The notes: a model not told the origin generated them from the letters alone. A stretch of 64,000 bases of DNA from Nymphalis io (GCF_905147045.1 NC_065901.1:2480001-2544000), one strand, 5' to 3'. Positions 49,703 through 62,866 are shown, numbered from the stretch's first letter. A program made the numbers and translations.

Positions 49703-51201
49703 TGACTACTGACCTGAGATGAGCTGCGAAAAACCGTCGACATAACGATCAAGAATTATGTCAGGCAAATACAGTAGTAAAAATATACTATTTATAGGGA
49801 ATATCACTCACATAGCACTTGTAGTGTCTTATAATCATGTTTAAAGTAGCAAGTAAGTAGTTTACATGGAATATTTTACTGTGACTTACCCTACAAGTGA
49901 CGACTTTAATAAAAAAATAAACATTTTTCGAAATAATTTTTGGAAACTGTATGTAACACTTTCATTTTATGTAATTTATGGCATTTTATACTTGAGCATT
50001 TCAAATCTTATCTCAATTTCGCTTAGTCGTGCTATTTCAGCCCCTTCATCCTTTTTGTTACGCGTTCGAAATATCTCTTTAGAAAACATCTTTTACTTGT
50101 AAATGCGATCTAAATTTAGAATATAAAATTACTACTAAATACAAACTTAACTTTACGAATATAAAGATACTTCTCTGTAAATACTAGTCTCTCAGCGATA
50201 AGAAGCGAATCCCAAAGATTAAATATTTTGATAGTTTGGGCTAAGTCTGTAAATGTCTTATTTATTAAAAATATAGTTTATAAAAGATTGTGTTGTTAGA
50301 ATTGGTAAGCCAAAAAATTGCTGAAAAATAGAATAGTGTACAACGAATTTATATTATATTATAATTCCACAGTCGTTTCGAAGCCAACAAATTCAAATCG
50401 AAATAAAATTTATTAAGTATTGATAATATTAAATATAATTTATTCGTAAACTGAAAGTTATAATCTAATGGAAGTGAACAGGAAGTGAAATCCGTTTTAA
50501 CGAAGGGATTTTAGTTGTAGTTCGGGATAATCCGAAACGTTCCGATTTTGAAACTATTCAGGTTTAGGAGCAAACGATTTTGTATTAATTTTATATCACC
50601 ATTAAACTAATGGAAGCGTGATCTTTGAACCGTTTCAAATATATCGATTTAAGCGGATTAAGCTTAATTGTAATATGTTTGATAGATTAGAAGGTAAACT
50701 AAACTAATACTTTGGATGAAATGTTTCATTTTTAATACAATGTGAATATTAGAAAATAATGCTTAATGTTCATTAGATTGCAGATTAGTTATTAATTAAA
50801 ATCTATTTAAAAAAAGGTTAACTTATTCTCTTAATAAAGATAGATAGTCTTTTAGGTTTCATTAAATTATCAACCAAATATAATTTGATATTACATAAGT
50901 AATTTAATTTTATTTATATATTTTATTTTATATAATTAACTTATTTATATTTATTTGTTTTTATAAACACTCCTTGTTTTTTATCATTTTTCTTAAAATA
51001 ATTTGAAATTTTTAAAATGGATCATGAAATAATGGATATATCGATTTCAGATAGACGTGAAGTCTGCATTTGACTCTTTAAATGCGAATTAAATTAATTA
51101 AATGTGTGTATCTATACGTAGTATTGAGAAAGTTAAATTAGGTCCTGAAATTAGTTTTTTTTTTTTTAATAAGAATATAAATTTTAAAAATGAGTACTTA
51201 C

Positions 51202-51405
51202 AACGTCGATGAGTTGACTAAGCCTCAGTCCCATCTTCACGGTGAGCCGGTCTGAGTTGTTGCCCACGGGCCGAATCAATCTGTTGTAGTTTGAAAGGAG
51301 GTCGTCGTATAGCCGCTTCGCTTCAGGGTTTGCGACGCTTAAGCGGCCCCACACGCACAGGACTCCGACCACAAACGCCAACACCATCTTAGGCTAACAC
51401 CACCC
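51202..51405 (-). CDS. nAChRalpha1: nAChR alpha1-like subunit, exon 1 (5'UTR tail, signal peptide, N-terminus)
   Basis: First coding exon of a nicotinic acetylcholine receptor alpha subunit, a cholinergic ligand-gated cation channel of the insect nervous system. The ATG is at 51387 and 62 codons run to 51202, ending in phase 0 at the donor GTAAGT (51201 downward). Residues 1-19 form a hydrophobic signal peptide, with likely cleavage after SVA. The mature N-terminus NPEAKRLYDDLLSNYNRLIR is the signature of insect alpha subunits. It is followed by the N-glycosylation sequon NNS (N43) and the motif LSQLIDV, which joins exactly to exon 2. An acceptor (TCCACAG) sits at 51406-51412, leaving 18 nt of 5'UTR before the ATG. 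That start is chosen because it is the first ATG after the acceptor and gives a proper signal peptide. The exon is far more GC-rich than its surroundings. The stretch PVGNNSDRLTVKMG fits alpha1 better than alpha2, 3, 4 or 8 as I recall those sequences; the subtype call is less certain than the family. Confidence 0.93.
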
Positions 51406-51420
51406 CTGTGGACAATAATA
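51406..51420 (-). promoter_or_regulatory. Splice acceptor upstream of the start codon
   Basis: On the minus strand TTATTGTCCACAG precedes GGGTGGTG and, 18 nt later, the ATG. The pyrimidine content is modest but the CAG fits. It implies a spliced 5'UTR. The alternative is that transcription starts just upstream and this AG is not used. Confidence 0.55.
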
Positions 51421-51524
51421 AAAAATTGAAAATACATTCTATTTTATAAAAAAAAATTCTATCCCTATTAAAGTTACCTAATGCAAATTTTGTTTATGTA
51501 AAAAAATAAGCTTTACACTTAGTG

Positions 51525-51597
51525 TTGGGGCTTTGTGCAAGTCTCATATTGTGGTCAGATATCAAGCGTCAGTGAGCCAGTGTTATTAAGCTTGTGA
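51525..51597 (+). mobile_element. Family A remnant just upstream of exon 1
   Basis: GGGGCTTTGTGCAAGTCTC and GTCAGTGAGCCAGTGTTATT are recognisable. It lies about 120 bp upstream of the exon 1 acceptor on the gene strand, antisense to the gene. Confidence 0.55.
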
Positions 51598-52275
51598 TAT
51601 TATTGAAAAATGTATGTATTCATTATTGTTTAAAATATCCCTTATATGTTATACATTTAAATACAGTCATTTTAAGTCTTGATAATTAAGCCTAAAGTAT
51701 GTAATGTAACAAGTTTTGTACGTAATAGCGAAATACATTAATTAACCAGTACCATGCTCTGATTGAACGTTTCTAATTAGGAAATATAATATGCTTATAA
51801 ATGGCATCCGCTTCAAAGTCATAACCATAATTATTACAGTATTAAACAGAAATTAGTTGAAAGCGCGAAGAATCTTCCTCGCTGAGCTGTCGGTAGGAGC
51901 CGATAAATTATTTTGAAATTAATTTGGGTTCAAATTTCAGCAGCACTTGTTGTTTGTAATATGGTGATTTTGATAAAGTTGTAAATCATTTTGTTATTCC
52001 ATTTTCGTATTTACTTTAATTTTGGAACGTTTTCTGGATAATTCGAGTTTAATATATTTGTTTGTTTAAGCCTTTGATGTAATCTTTATTCACGAATGAG
52101 ATAATTATTTTAGTTAATATATTGAGAATTTATATTTTTCGTCAAGTGGTTCAGTTAATTGAATGAATTCTTATTTATACGAAAAGAGTTAGTAGTGATC
52201 CAGTGGCTAGAACCCGCTATGTGATATTACAGTGTAGATTATTATTTTACACTACATTATATTACACTACACAAT

Positions 52276-52338
52276 AACTCGAAATGGCCCAGTGCTTAGA
52301 ACAAGTCCACCAACACTGTAGCAGCGTGGCCAATAAGT
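52276..52338 (+). mobile_element. SINE head/tail remnant
   Basis: GAAATGGCCCAGTGCTTAGA (tRNA-like head) joined directly to ACCAACACTGTAGCAGCGTG (3' region); the middle is deleted. A further weak head-like piece is at 52193-52235. Confidence 0.5.
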
Positions 52339-53971
52339 AGCAATTGAAATATTAAAGAAATTAAACTGTATTCCTGTTTACACAATATTTCTGTTAAAAT
52401 TAACGTTGCAGTAACATGGAATGTGAGTTCTTATCTAAATTGTGGCCAAAGTAGGGCTTAAATGTAAGATTAGCCGGCGAAACAATAGCAAGCTATATAT
52501 AACTGTTGTAAATCTATCGCAAGCCGCTGAAGATAAGATGATTTTATAGTACTCTTGGAATAGTGATTTTTACAAATGTTAACTTTTTTTTTTGCAAACT
52601 TTTCATGTCATAAATAATAAGATACTTTGGTAAAAACACTGATACAAATAATAATAAATAATTTGATACGGTCTGGTGCGAGTTTAAGCCCCAAAACGCG
52701 CAGAAATTGCGTAACGTAAATTCGCAATGTGGCCTTAGCCTTACTGAAAACCATTGATAAAGTTATACCATGTTAAATTTGATAAAATACTCAAAGCTAA
52801 TTTTATAAATACTTTGATTAACAAAATTATATTATGTACAATTTAATTAATAATAACTGAAGAAAGCTTTGTACGTTATTTTTAATAAATTAAAAACAGA
52901 AATAAATAAAGCTCCAGTTGAACATCTCAAACGTAGCTAATATTCTTTTTAATAAAAGAAATATTCTCTCGCAAAACTCCGAATGTAAATTACAAAATTT
53001 TATGAATCTTAAGACTTTGGCCTCGTATTTTGTCTTGAGGCGAGACGTAATTTTAAACAAAAGTTGATAAGGGCCAGCGCACATAACTTACCCGTACATA
53101 ACTTTTAAGGAATCTCTTAGTACAATTTTAATTCGTTAAGTCGGAACTGAATTTCCTTTTATTTCTATTTTAAAAGAATATATAATGAATAATATTTTAT
53201 CGCCATTTGTTGTTTAATTTGTATTGTCAGGCTTTGTTCTAGCATCGAATATGGCTAGGTCCTCGAAAACTTTTTTTAAACGATTCTTGTACTATCTTTG
53301 AAATTAAGAAATATAAGACACTCCCACAAAAGTGAAAACAAAATTAATATCAGTAATGTAAAGTAAGGATGTTTAAATGTATCGTATGCAACCGCCCTCT
53401 TTATCGAAAAGACCACTACGACTTCAACTAATGCTATAATAACAACAACATTGCTATGAAAAACAGACAGTGTAGTGTTGCAGTATTCTAGAAACTTATC
53501 ATAAACAAGGATTTGGACTTTTAATCCAGTTTCCTTAACATTCTTGGCAAAATTCACAGGTTTGTTACAAGCACGTCAAGATGTATTTGTTATAAGAGAA
53601 ATATAAAATAGTATCGCAGTCGTATAATTATATATAATTAATTTCATTAATAATAAGACTAACGGAATCACGAAAGATCAATATTAAATATACACAAAAT
53701 GGAAACTCAAAAATTTACGGGAGAACGAAGTGCTGAACAGAACAGACAAGAAAGAAGCTCATTTATTACTTTTCCCACCAATTAAATTACATAGGTATGT
53801 TAATTAAGTACAAATAAATTTATTATTTATTCACAATGAAAAACAACGAACATTAACTCCATGCGTTTGTTACAGATATTATTTTGTATCGAGTAATAAA
53901 TTTGGTTGTAAATTTATTTGTAGGCAAAGTTAATAATAGTTTTTGTTTGGGTAATAAAGTATATTTTGATT

Positions 53972-53975
<4 letters not shown>

Positions 53976-54036
<61 letters not shown>
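53976..54036. repeat. (TA)n microsatellite
   Basis: Uninterrupted run of about 30 TA units, the longest in the window. Confidence 0.95.
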
Positions 54037-54039
<3 letters not shown>

Positions 54040-54890
54040 ATATCGGCTAATTAGTAATTAAGAAAAATCTAGCCAAAGCATACTATCCATAAGGTCAAAC
54101 AAAAATTACGAAATATTACACTTTATCTATTACGAAATACGGCTTTGTTGCGATTAATAAGCTACCTCTGGAATTAAATAATGTGGTTGTGGAAATTAAA
54201 TTAAACTTAAGCGGCTTTGCTTTACGGTTTATTTTAGCCTGTCAATTTTGTAGAGCTTAAGCAGGTTATGGAAGGACGGATTTCTTTTAATTATTTTTTA
54301 AGCTGAATTGTATATACTACATTTTTTTCTGCAACTTTCTACAGTCAGAAATATCTCCTAATTTTCCTATTCGTAAAAGTTTAATTAATTATAATTATTT
54401 TATATTTTTGTCATTAACGCATGTTGAAATTTATATTTTGAAATTGTATTCTATGAATGTGATGGGACAATGGGACTGGGTTAACTTTTTTCCATATTAG
54501 TGGGTGAATTCCCATCGATGTTCTAATGAAGTTGAAGGACAGAATTGATGTTTACGATTTATTTTAAGTTACGTAAATTATTAAAGTTTTCTTTACGATA
54601 TATATTTTTTACCACTGCATGCGTAAAAATTACAATTATAATTGAAAATCACTACATACAATATACTGTGAATGTAATTATCTAGGGTTTTTCCTTTATT
54701 TAATAAAAGTAATATTAGCTGCGTTTCAGTCACCCAGCGGCATTTTAATTAGTTCCCGTTAGTTATTTTTAAATTTACTAATAGCAAAGATTTAAGCCTT
54801 GATGCCAGAAAAATAAAGATATTATTATTATTATTAAGACTCATTGACAAGATATACACAAAAATATTTTAATATTTGATTTCCTATACT

Positions 54891-54964
54891 TCACGTGCTT
54901 AATTGATGTTTGTAATTTATCTCGTGACGATAAAGGATTATATCGTAAGGTAAACTGCATGTTT
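54891..54964 (+). mobile_element. SINE core remnant
   Basis: TCACGTGCTTAATTGATG, AATTTATCTCGTGACG and AACTGCATGTTTCGAG correspond to the middle of the Metulj-like SINE. Confidence 0.55.
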
Positions 54965-57655
54965 CGAGATCTTCTTCTTTATTCTAGCCCTTAAGAGCAT
55001 CATGTTGTTAGACATTACGACAAACGAGTAAATGTCAATCAATGCCAAGGCAAGCCAATAAATATTTAATTTAAAAAAATCCAGATGATGCATTTGAAGC
55101 ATGATCCTTATATCGATTATTAAAATTAGATGACATGAGCCCAAAGAAATTCATAAAAAAAATGACCCAGTAGTATGTTAATAAATTTTGCTTTAATATA
55201 ATCAAAATGTATGTTAATTTTAAACAGAACACTCATGAATTAAATTATTTTATCATAAATCAAATGTCAAGTAAAGGTTTTAGAATACGAACCCATTTCA
55301 TCTTTTAACGATGTCACGTGTCATTCGCAAGTATCAAGACTATTTTTGAGTACGGATGTGACAATTTGGAGATAGCAGTCTTAACTGTCATATGCAATAT
55401 TTTTAATCTCATGTAGAAATTAATGTATATAAAAATGAATACTTGTCTTTATTCGTATTTTACGACATCGTATATTTTTCTTCGGATGGAATTTAAACCC
55501 TTACAGGTTTTTGTCATAGCATCGTCAATGTACGTTAGGTTGCGTGTGAGTGTTATCAGCTGATTGCGTAAAAAATAATTAAAAAAGAGGTATAATGGTG
55601 GATACTTAGATTATTTAATCTTACTGACCACAAATAAGTGGTATAAAAGGAAGCCATCTATAGTGTTTTCCAATCACAAAAGGAGTAAATATGAACAAAC
55701 CGTAAATTAAATAAATTTATATATTCCAAGTGATTTGCTGATAACGCCGCTACATTATACACTACAAACAGTTCTTTATTAATATATCTTCGTTTGTAAT
55801 ACAGCAATATTCCACTTAATTACTTGATTTCACTTTAATTTCACTTTCAAAGTTCCGAAAACAGTTTTGACGACATTCAAAAAGCCATTTTTTTGATGAA
55901 CTGACAATGAATATTACAGATTAGTAAGATTCCAAGGACGTTCGCTAAGCGAACGGAGAACGAATGAATTAATATAATTTAAAAAATAGATCACTTTAGT
56001 TTTGTCACAAATTTTACAGATATTTGTTTATATTTTTGTAAATAATATAATATATGAAATTTTTGTAAAAAAAACATACAAAGTTACCGAAACATCCTAT
56101 AAAGATGTTATTATTATGTATAGTAATTAAATGAAAGAAATATATTTAATTTAATTAATTCATTAATTTATTAATAAATGAATGATAAAGGAAGAAATGA
56201 TTGAATGAGTGGGTGCTCATCTCCTCCTCCTCACAAGGTCAAAGTTGTTTATCTGCCTCCTTTCCTATTGCCTTTGGAAAAGACTATAAACTAGTCTTTC
56301 GATGCCTATCAAAGCATATAATAATACTAACATTATATATGCAAAACTGACTTTGTTTGTTTGTTTATTTATTTCTTTGTTCCGCTTCCATGCCTTATCT
56401 ACTCAGGGATACAGAACTAACATCCCCCAATACGTGGGTCAAGCCGAGAGTGGAAACTATTTATTATAATACATTAAGGATATTGATAATAGAACGCATA
56501 TCCAAAATAAAATAAAAAAATATTAAATAAACTAAAGGGAAACGATTGAACAAGACGTATTAGTTGTCAATAAATCAAAAATAAAGGTTTGAACAAAGAC
56601 TGACGTCGAAAAGTTAACAGTTTTATTTTAAATTGGCATTTATTTCGCATGAATGCACTTCGATGCGGTTCAAATGGGATTGGATGTCATCTTGTTGCTG
56701 CCAAATTCGAATAAACCGGCTGATAGACTCCTTTATATGACATTTTATTATGATTTCACAATCTTGCTTTGCTTAGCTAAAATATATATTAGTGGTATGA
56801 AATTTAATAATACTAAATGCTTTCTTAAAGCAGGCAACTTACAAGCACTTTTAAATCGCTACTACGCTTATTTAAACGTTTAAAATATAATTGGTTTGAA
56901 CTGCAAATTATACCAATATTAGTAAAAAAACTCTTTTACGTATTAATGTTATTCTTAATCAATTTTGGTAACGGCAATTTTAATAACAAATAAACAATAA
57001 CAATTCCCGTTCCCTGGAAAAATAACAGTCTGCACAGTTGGGTACTCTAATAATTTCTTCTCAGTTAGCTGGTCGTAGTAGAAATAACCATCCAGGTTGA
57101 CATAAGTAAATAGAACACCAACATCATAACCAAATATCAGTTACTACAAGAATATAGTTTGAGGTCAGATTCGAAACCGCAATTCTTAAATCGCCTGAAA
57201 AAATGTTTGTAAGTAAAATAATAGAAAGTGATAACTATACCAATGAGCTCATAGAAAACCCTTGCAACTTGTGAAGAAGGAAATTATAGAAGATATGACA
57301 ATATATAGAGATAAAGCGAAGAGATAAGCTATGGGTGCTTAAAGGAAATGGATAAGATCAAGTGAAAAGCGACATGAAAGCAACATTATTTAAGAATTAG
57401 CATTGACTTAGGGACATACCAATAATTAATTATTCCTTACATGTTTGAATTTCATTCAAGGCAAGACATTTTTTTTTACAAATGTTCCTTCATTACAAAT
57501 TTAACAGATCAAATCTCAGTAGCCATTGTTCGAGCTTGAACATAATATTCGGTTGAGATCACCTGGTAAAACTTCTGTAGCATCTCAACTTAAAATAATT
57601 ATTATCTTATAGAAATACTACGTTGATTTTAAAACGAAATTCTAAAATCATAAAT

Positions 57656-57874
57656 TCATTTCAAACAACCGTCGAGTAGAAAATCGAGACGGTGACGGAA
57701 ATCAAATGACGCGATCCTCGTCCTCACCGGAAGTCTGTAGATGATGTCGTTGTCCAACTTCCGGGTTCCATGAAGGGGTTGAATATAAGGGTTGATAATA
57801 TCTTTGTATGTTGTGACTTTGGGCACAGTTAAGAATTTGTTGGTATGTATGGTGGATTTTAGTTTAAAACACAA
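57656..57874 (-). other. GC-richer block with an open frame, unrecognised
   Basis: A minus-strand frame of 72 codons crosses a compositionally distinct block. The C-terminal half (IIYRLPVRTRIASFDFRH and RLDFLLDGCLK) is GC-richer and coding-like, while the N-terminal half is AT-rich. There is no splice acceptor I trust and no recognised domain. It could be an exon, a retroelement piece or chance. Confidence 0.25.
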
Positions 57875-58132
57875 TGTTATATTATATATGTGTAAAGTAT
57901 ATATATATATATTGACTGTGAATCATGCTATTCGGTACGAATTACAGTAAATATAATAACTACAACAAAGCGATTATTGCTGCAAGTGTATAATTAAAAT
58001 TCAATCTTATATATTTTTTAAAAAATATTGAATTTAGACTTTGCTACGCTTTCGTTAATTATACTCACATAAACATTTTTACGTTTTTAGTATACCGATA
58101 AATAAATTTAAAGCTTATCTGAATAAAATATA

Positions 58133-58331
58133 TATCCTTACTAATATAATAAATGTAAATGTGTTTGTTTGCTTGTTACGCTGTCACGTCTTAACTAATC
58201 AACCGATCATCATGACATTTTGTTATATATGTTGTTAGGGGTACAGAAAAGAACATATGGTACATAAAACCCGCCACTCCCCTTCCCCTTCGCCTCACTC
58301 GAGAGTGAAGCCGCAGGTGAAATCTAGTAGA
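58133..58331 (+). mobile_element. Dispersed repeat G, copy 2
   Basis: TATCCTTACTAATATAATAA, a diverged ATGACATTTTGTTATATATG block, GAGTGAAGCCGCAGGTGAAA and TCTAGTAG. Same order of motifs as the copy at 34843. Confidence 0.65.
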
Positions 58332-60334
58332 TTGCAAAATAGCTATGAGCTAATTATCGTTGACTATTATACAAATCACATAAAGTTAATTATATATGAG
58401 TATTACATGCGTATGATGTAAGTAGTTACTGAGTTTCTTGCCGGTTATTCTATATAGAATCTATATTCCGATCCGATGCTGTCTTCACATAAAATAAACA
58501 TTATAAAACGAAGAAAATATTTTAAATTACATTTTTTAATATATAAATAAATATAAATGTCGAATAATATGTATGCTTCGAACAATAAAAGATTAAATTC
58601 GTTTCAGACATTTCAGACAAGAGACAAATACCGCTTTATGTAATAGAACAGATAAACGTAACGTTAGATGACAGTGAACGTATAAATCATTGTTGAAACA
58701 GCAGTCGTGAAGTTTATACAAGCAGGCTGGTTATCTTCAGCTCGGATAGAACAAGCCTCCAAGGCTTGTTGGAATAATAACGGTATTACTAAGCAAAGAC
58801 CTGACAATCTCGGCTAAGTGGACTGTAATATCTATATTTGTTATAGCGTGCAAAATTTTCTTTGTAAGTACTAACTTATAATAAGCGAAATCAATATATA
58901 TTTATTAGGTTCTTTCTAGTATTTACGCATTGTAATTTATGTAATATGCTTATGTATATCTTATATATATCTGAATATATGAGCTGTGTGTGATTATTAT
59001 TATCTCTATTAGTATTAACATTATAAATGTGAAATAAAGACTGTCTGTGTGTCTGTTGCTTTCGCGCAATTTTGATGTCAGTTATCATTATTATGTTAGT
59101 TTGAAGCAAGCTTGAACACTGACTTCGCTCTTTCTTTCATTATTGGTTTGACATTTGAAAGAAGAAGACACAGCATTGTTTGCCTTGTCAGTCGCTAAGC
59201 AACGCTTAGTTACAAGTGAGGCCGTTAATTATTGGAAATTTTGAGTCTCGATCGATTTTGATAAAATACTAAACGTATCTGTACTCCTAAATTACATTTG
59301 TAACTTCTCTTGTTGAAAAGTAACAATAATGGTTTTTTCTATTTCGATAAATTGCAAATAGTCAAATTGACTTTAAAAATTATCTTGAAATCACAAAGAA
59401 ACGGTTCTCATAAATTTATTCATATAGATGTAAACAAAATATTAATGCAGACTTTTATTTAATTTTATCTTCGCCAATATTTAACAACATTCGCTTATAA
59501 AAGCTAAAGTTAAGCCGAGAGCAGTCGAGTTGACTTCAAAAGACTTCGCAACAGGTACCAAGTTAATCGAGTGAAGTGTTCAGGTAGACAAAATATGTAT
59601 GAAAAAAGGCGACCAAAAACAAGCCACGCCTTCACAATGATAATTATCTTTTTAATAATTATATTAACATGGACAATTAAAGTAATCTACTTCACCTATA
59701 AACATTGTTTAAAGATTAATTAGTTAAACAATGCTTTGTCTTCTTCTTTCGCATGTCAAATCAATGATGTCAGAAAGAAATAAATGTTTAACTAAATAAT
59801 AATCCTTAATAATATTATGTAAAGGGAGTCAGTATTGTTAAAATTATTATGTAAAATTTAAAATTAATGCACTAAAACATAACTTTATGCTTTGCTTTAC
59901 AATAATGTACAATATAATAAGCACAGGTCAATATTTAAAATAAATTAGTAATCTATCTGTTTCTGATTGAAATTATAAATGTCGCTAAAATAAAACGTCT
60001 CACACATAGTTCGAGTATTTTTCTTCACACAGCTTAACTTGCTTTCCTTGAAAATCGTAACTTTCCTCTTCTGGCAGTTGTAATCAATTCACTGAAACTA
60101 GATAGGAACTAGACTAAAAGTCTAAGTTTGTCGGACTTCATCTTAATCTTGATTGTAAATGCTAAATTGGATATTTAAATAGATAAATGCAATTCAAAGT
60201 TATACGATTTAGCCTATTAAAAAAATTGGAGCTTTTTTGAGATAAACATTTTAGAACAATAACAAGATTAACTAGACTACCCACTTCTCGTTTCATTTAT
60301 TTTCCATTTAAAACCCTATTATGTCTATATCCTT

Positions 60335-60420
60335 ATCCTAGTACCAGGTAATCCTGATGTCAAATTTTATTAAAGTCAGTTTAGTGGTTTCGTTGTGACG
60401 ACAGACATACACACAAAATA
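60335..60420 (+). mobile_element. Dispersed-repeat remnant (G-like)
   Basis: GATGTCAAATTTTATTAAAG, CAGTTTAGTGGTTTCG and ACAGACATACACAC match the general form of lepidopteran elements with a GATGAAATTT-type core. Only this piece remains. Confidence 0.45.
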
Positions 60421-60659
60421 AAATGATTAAAAGAAATTATCTTTTAATAATCACATTTCTATAATATTACTCTGATAACAAACATTAGTGCTATACTGCT
60501 TAGCAGCAGTTATTAACGTAAACTTGAATAACATTAAAGTATAGTAAACTAACATTCCATATTTAAAAAAAAACTCGCTACATGCTTATTTACAAAGATA
60601 TACTAAAAATAAGGATAACCATTCATTATCCAATGTGTGCTGAATGATTAAGGCTTTTC

Positions 60660-60913
60660 TTATAGAATAGGAAGGCGGACGAGCATATGGGCCACCTGAT
60701 GGTAAGTGGTCACCAAACGCCCTTAGACATTGGCATTGTAAGAAATGTTAACCATCGCTTACATCACCAATGCGCCACCAACCTTGGGAACTAAGATGTT
60801 ATGTCCCTTGTGCCTTAATTACACTGGCTCACTCACCCTTCAAACCGGAACACAACAATACCAAGTACTGCTGTTTTGCGGTAGAATATCTGAGGAGTGG
60901 GTGATACCTACCT
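60660..60913 (-). mobile_element. Family A retroposon, subfamily 2
   Basis: Minus-strand copy from TATAGAATAGGAAGGCGG to GGGTGATACCTACC, carrying the CACCAAACGCCCTTAGAC variant. The final 40 bp of the family are missing and the T-tail is short. Confidence 0.92.
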
Positions 60914-61189
60914 AATACATATTTAAGGTATCAGTTCATACGAGTGACTTTATAATTATAAACATAATTAAAATAAGTATTTATATATTATGATTATTGG
61001 TGATGAATTAATTCAGAATGAAAATAAACGACAATACATTATTTTAATCGTCATAAAAAATGTCCCAAATTGAACCGAAATTACTATTTTCAGAGTTATT
61101 TCAATATGACATACAAAACATAACGTCTGTATTATAATTCGAATGTAATATTCAAAAGGATTTATAACATTCGAATCGTAAACACAGTT

Positions 61190-61380
61190 AAGCTGAAAAC
61201 ACACTGCACGTTTTCGCCAACATAAATTGCGACCCGGGACGCCACCGAGGGCGAGCGTGCAGTTTGAATTTTTAATACGCTGACAGTTTCCAGTGCAACT
61301 TGGAAACATTCAAAAACATGCCTGATTCGAATCGGTTAATTTACTCCGGGCAAGTTTACTTGGAGATGTGATGCATTTTT
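61190..61380. other. GC-richer unique block
   Basis: Contains GCGACCCGGGACGCCACCGA and TACTCCGGGCAAGTTTACTT. No match to repeats in the window and no convincing frame. Lying upstream of exon 1, it could be regulatory or an untranslated exon; composition is the only evidence. Confidence 0.25.
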
Positions 61381-61831
61381 CGTTATGAGAAATAGCTTTC
61401 GTTCTATTATTTTTGTACAAATGATAACAACGATTCGTTGCATCATTATATTAAACTAGCTAGCGTTTATAACATCAGAAAGTTTAGTGACTAGCTTACG
61501 CTGTTGTTAATTTGTAGTATAAGAGTTCTGGAGTCGAAAAAATAAAGGTTATTGACTCCTATGTGAAGAAATAATCAAGGATTTCACTTCTAGCTTAGAA
61601 AAGCTGTGCGCTTTATCAATCTTTAGTCTTGTTATATTGCCATCCCTTGAGCAGTATAAAAATGCGTAAATATCTACTCTATGATTTTGGTTCATGTTGT
61701 TTCCTTATAAGTTGCTGTTTAAGCTGCTTAAGTGCCTTCGATACATTCAATTATTCAGCAATAAGCGTGTATTTATCTAGTAACCCGAAATTTTTAATTC
61801 AATTTGCGTCTATGAAACTTTGTATATATTA

Positions 61832-61962
61832 TTATGGAGGCAAACTGGTAAGTTGGCTACCTAATGGTAAGTTATAAGTAACCGCTCATAGACATTGGTA
61901 TTGTGAGAAATTTTAACTATACCTTAAATCGTTAGTACACCGTCTACACTGGCTCATTCATC
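61832..61962 (-). mobile_element. Family A remnant
   Basis: Degraded minus-strand fragment: CTACCTAATGGTAAGTTATA, CATAGACATTGGTATTGTGA, ACACTGGCTCATTCATC. Confidence 0.6.
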
Positions 61963-62751
61963 AATAAAGTCACAAAAAAATAGCAAGTAAGTTGCCTCGT
62001 CTAAATGAACCATTCCACTCTAGACCACTGTATATTTTTTTTCACAAAATGCCTCGTAACAGTTTACGTTAAATTTTGTATAGAAACGCAACTCTTGAAT
62101 GTGAAGACTGCATGAGGACGCTAGGACGAATATAATATTAATTTTGTGCTTCTAGAAAAATTAGGTATAACCATTCATGCCAATGAATTATAACTAATTT
62201 TATGTGGTTCATTATAGGATACTCTGTATTATGTACTCTGAAAATATTAAGCACATATTAACAGTAAGCGTAACGGCGTGTATTTTAAGTTATATGTCAT
62301 GAAATGGTTGATTTTTTGCAGCTTGTATGGTCAAAAACAGTTTTTTTGTTTTTTCGAATGGTTTTCTTTCTGATCTATTTCGTCCAAGGCAGGTATTCAA
62401 GGTACTTGTAGATGTACAAGTACCATCGATTTTTCGTGCTTTTCGATGCACCGGAGTAAAAACGCTTTCAATTTCCAGTCTGTGCGTTGTTAACAGAGCG
62501 ATAGAAAAACTTCACATTTCTTTATTAGCCTGAACAGGATTTTGAACCCAAAATCTCGGGTTTTGCAGCCTTATAAGTTAGCTACTAGACCAATTAAGCT
62601 TTTTTTAATTTGTATACATAAAATTACATTCGAAATTCGACATACATTACAACGCTTACAACGTTTTGGCTAACTGTAGCCTAGTAATATTCATTAAACA
62701 AGAATTTTTATTATACATAATTGTCAATTTTTAAGGAAAATAATAAGCTTA

Positions 62752-62866
62752 TAGCCTCTTCCTGGACCACGCTTGCTTCAATACGGCTTGGATACACATT
62801 GTGGCAGAATTTTAACCGAGACGTGCAAATTACCTCAAAATGTTACTTCACCGCCGAGCACAATAT
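62752..62866 (-). mobile_element. SINE remnant
   Basis: Minus-strand fragment of the Metulj-like SINE with TTCAATACGGCTTGG, ACACATTGTGGCAGAATTTT and TTACTTCACCGCCGAGCAC. Confidence 0.55.

Larger units (their letters stand above)
9022..51201 (-). other. nAChR intron 1 (42,180 bp)
   Basis: Giant first coding intron, from donor GTAAGT after exon 1 to the polypyrimidine-AG acceptor of exon 2. It holds most of the interspersed repeats, the 560-bp inverted repeat at 22-24 kb and the repeat cluster at 27-34 kb. Long parts are AT-rich with nothing recognisable: 9.05-11.0, 11.65-15.19, 15.9-17.1, 17.5-18.5, 20.2-22.1, 24.7-25.7, 35.3-40.6, 44.0-46.3, 46.4-47.9 and 49.8-51.2 kb. A second gene nested in the intron cannot be excluded, but none is supported. 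Confidence 0.85.

Noticed and set aside
53081..53100. Strong minus-strand donor-like GGGTAAGTTATG as the 5'UTR exon end
   Set aside because: Similar donor-like strings occur elsewhere upstream (for example near 56840), so it cannot be singled out without transcript data.
62520..62600. tRNA-like sequence with AACCCAAAATCTCGGG
   Set aside because: B-box-like on the minus strand, but there is no cloverleaf by eye. Probably a decayed SINE head or chance.
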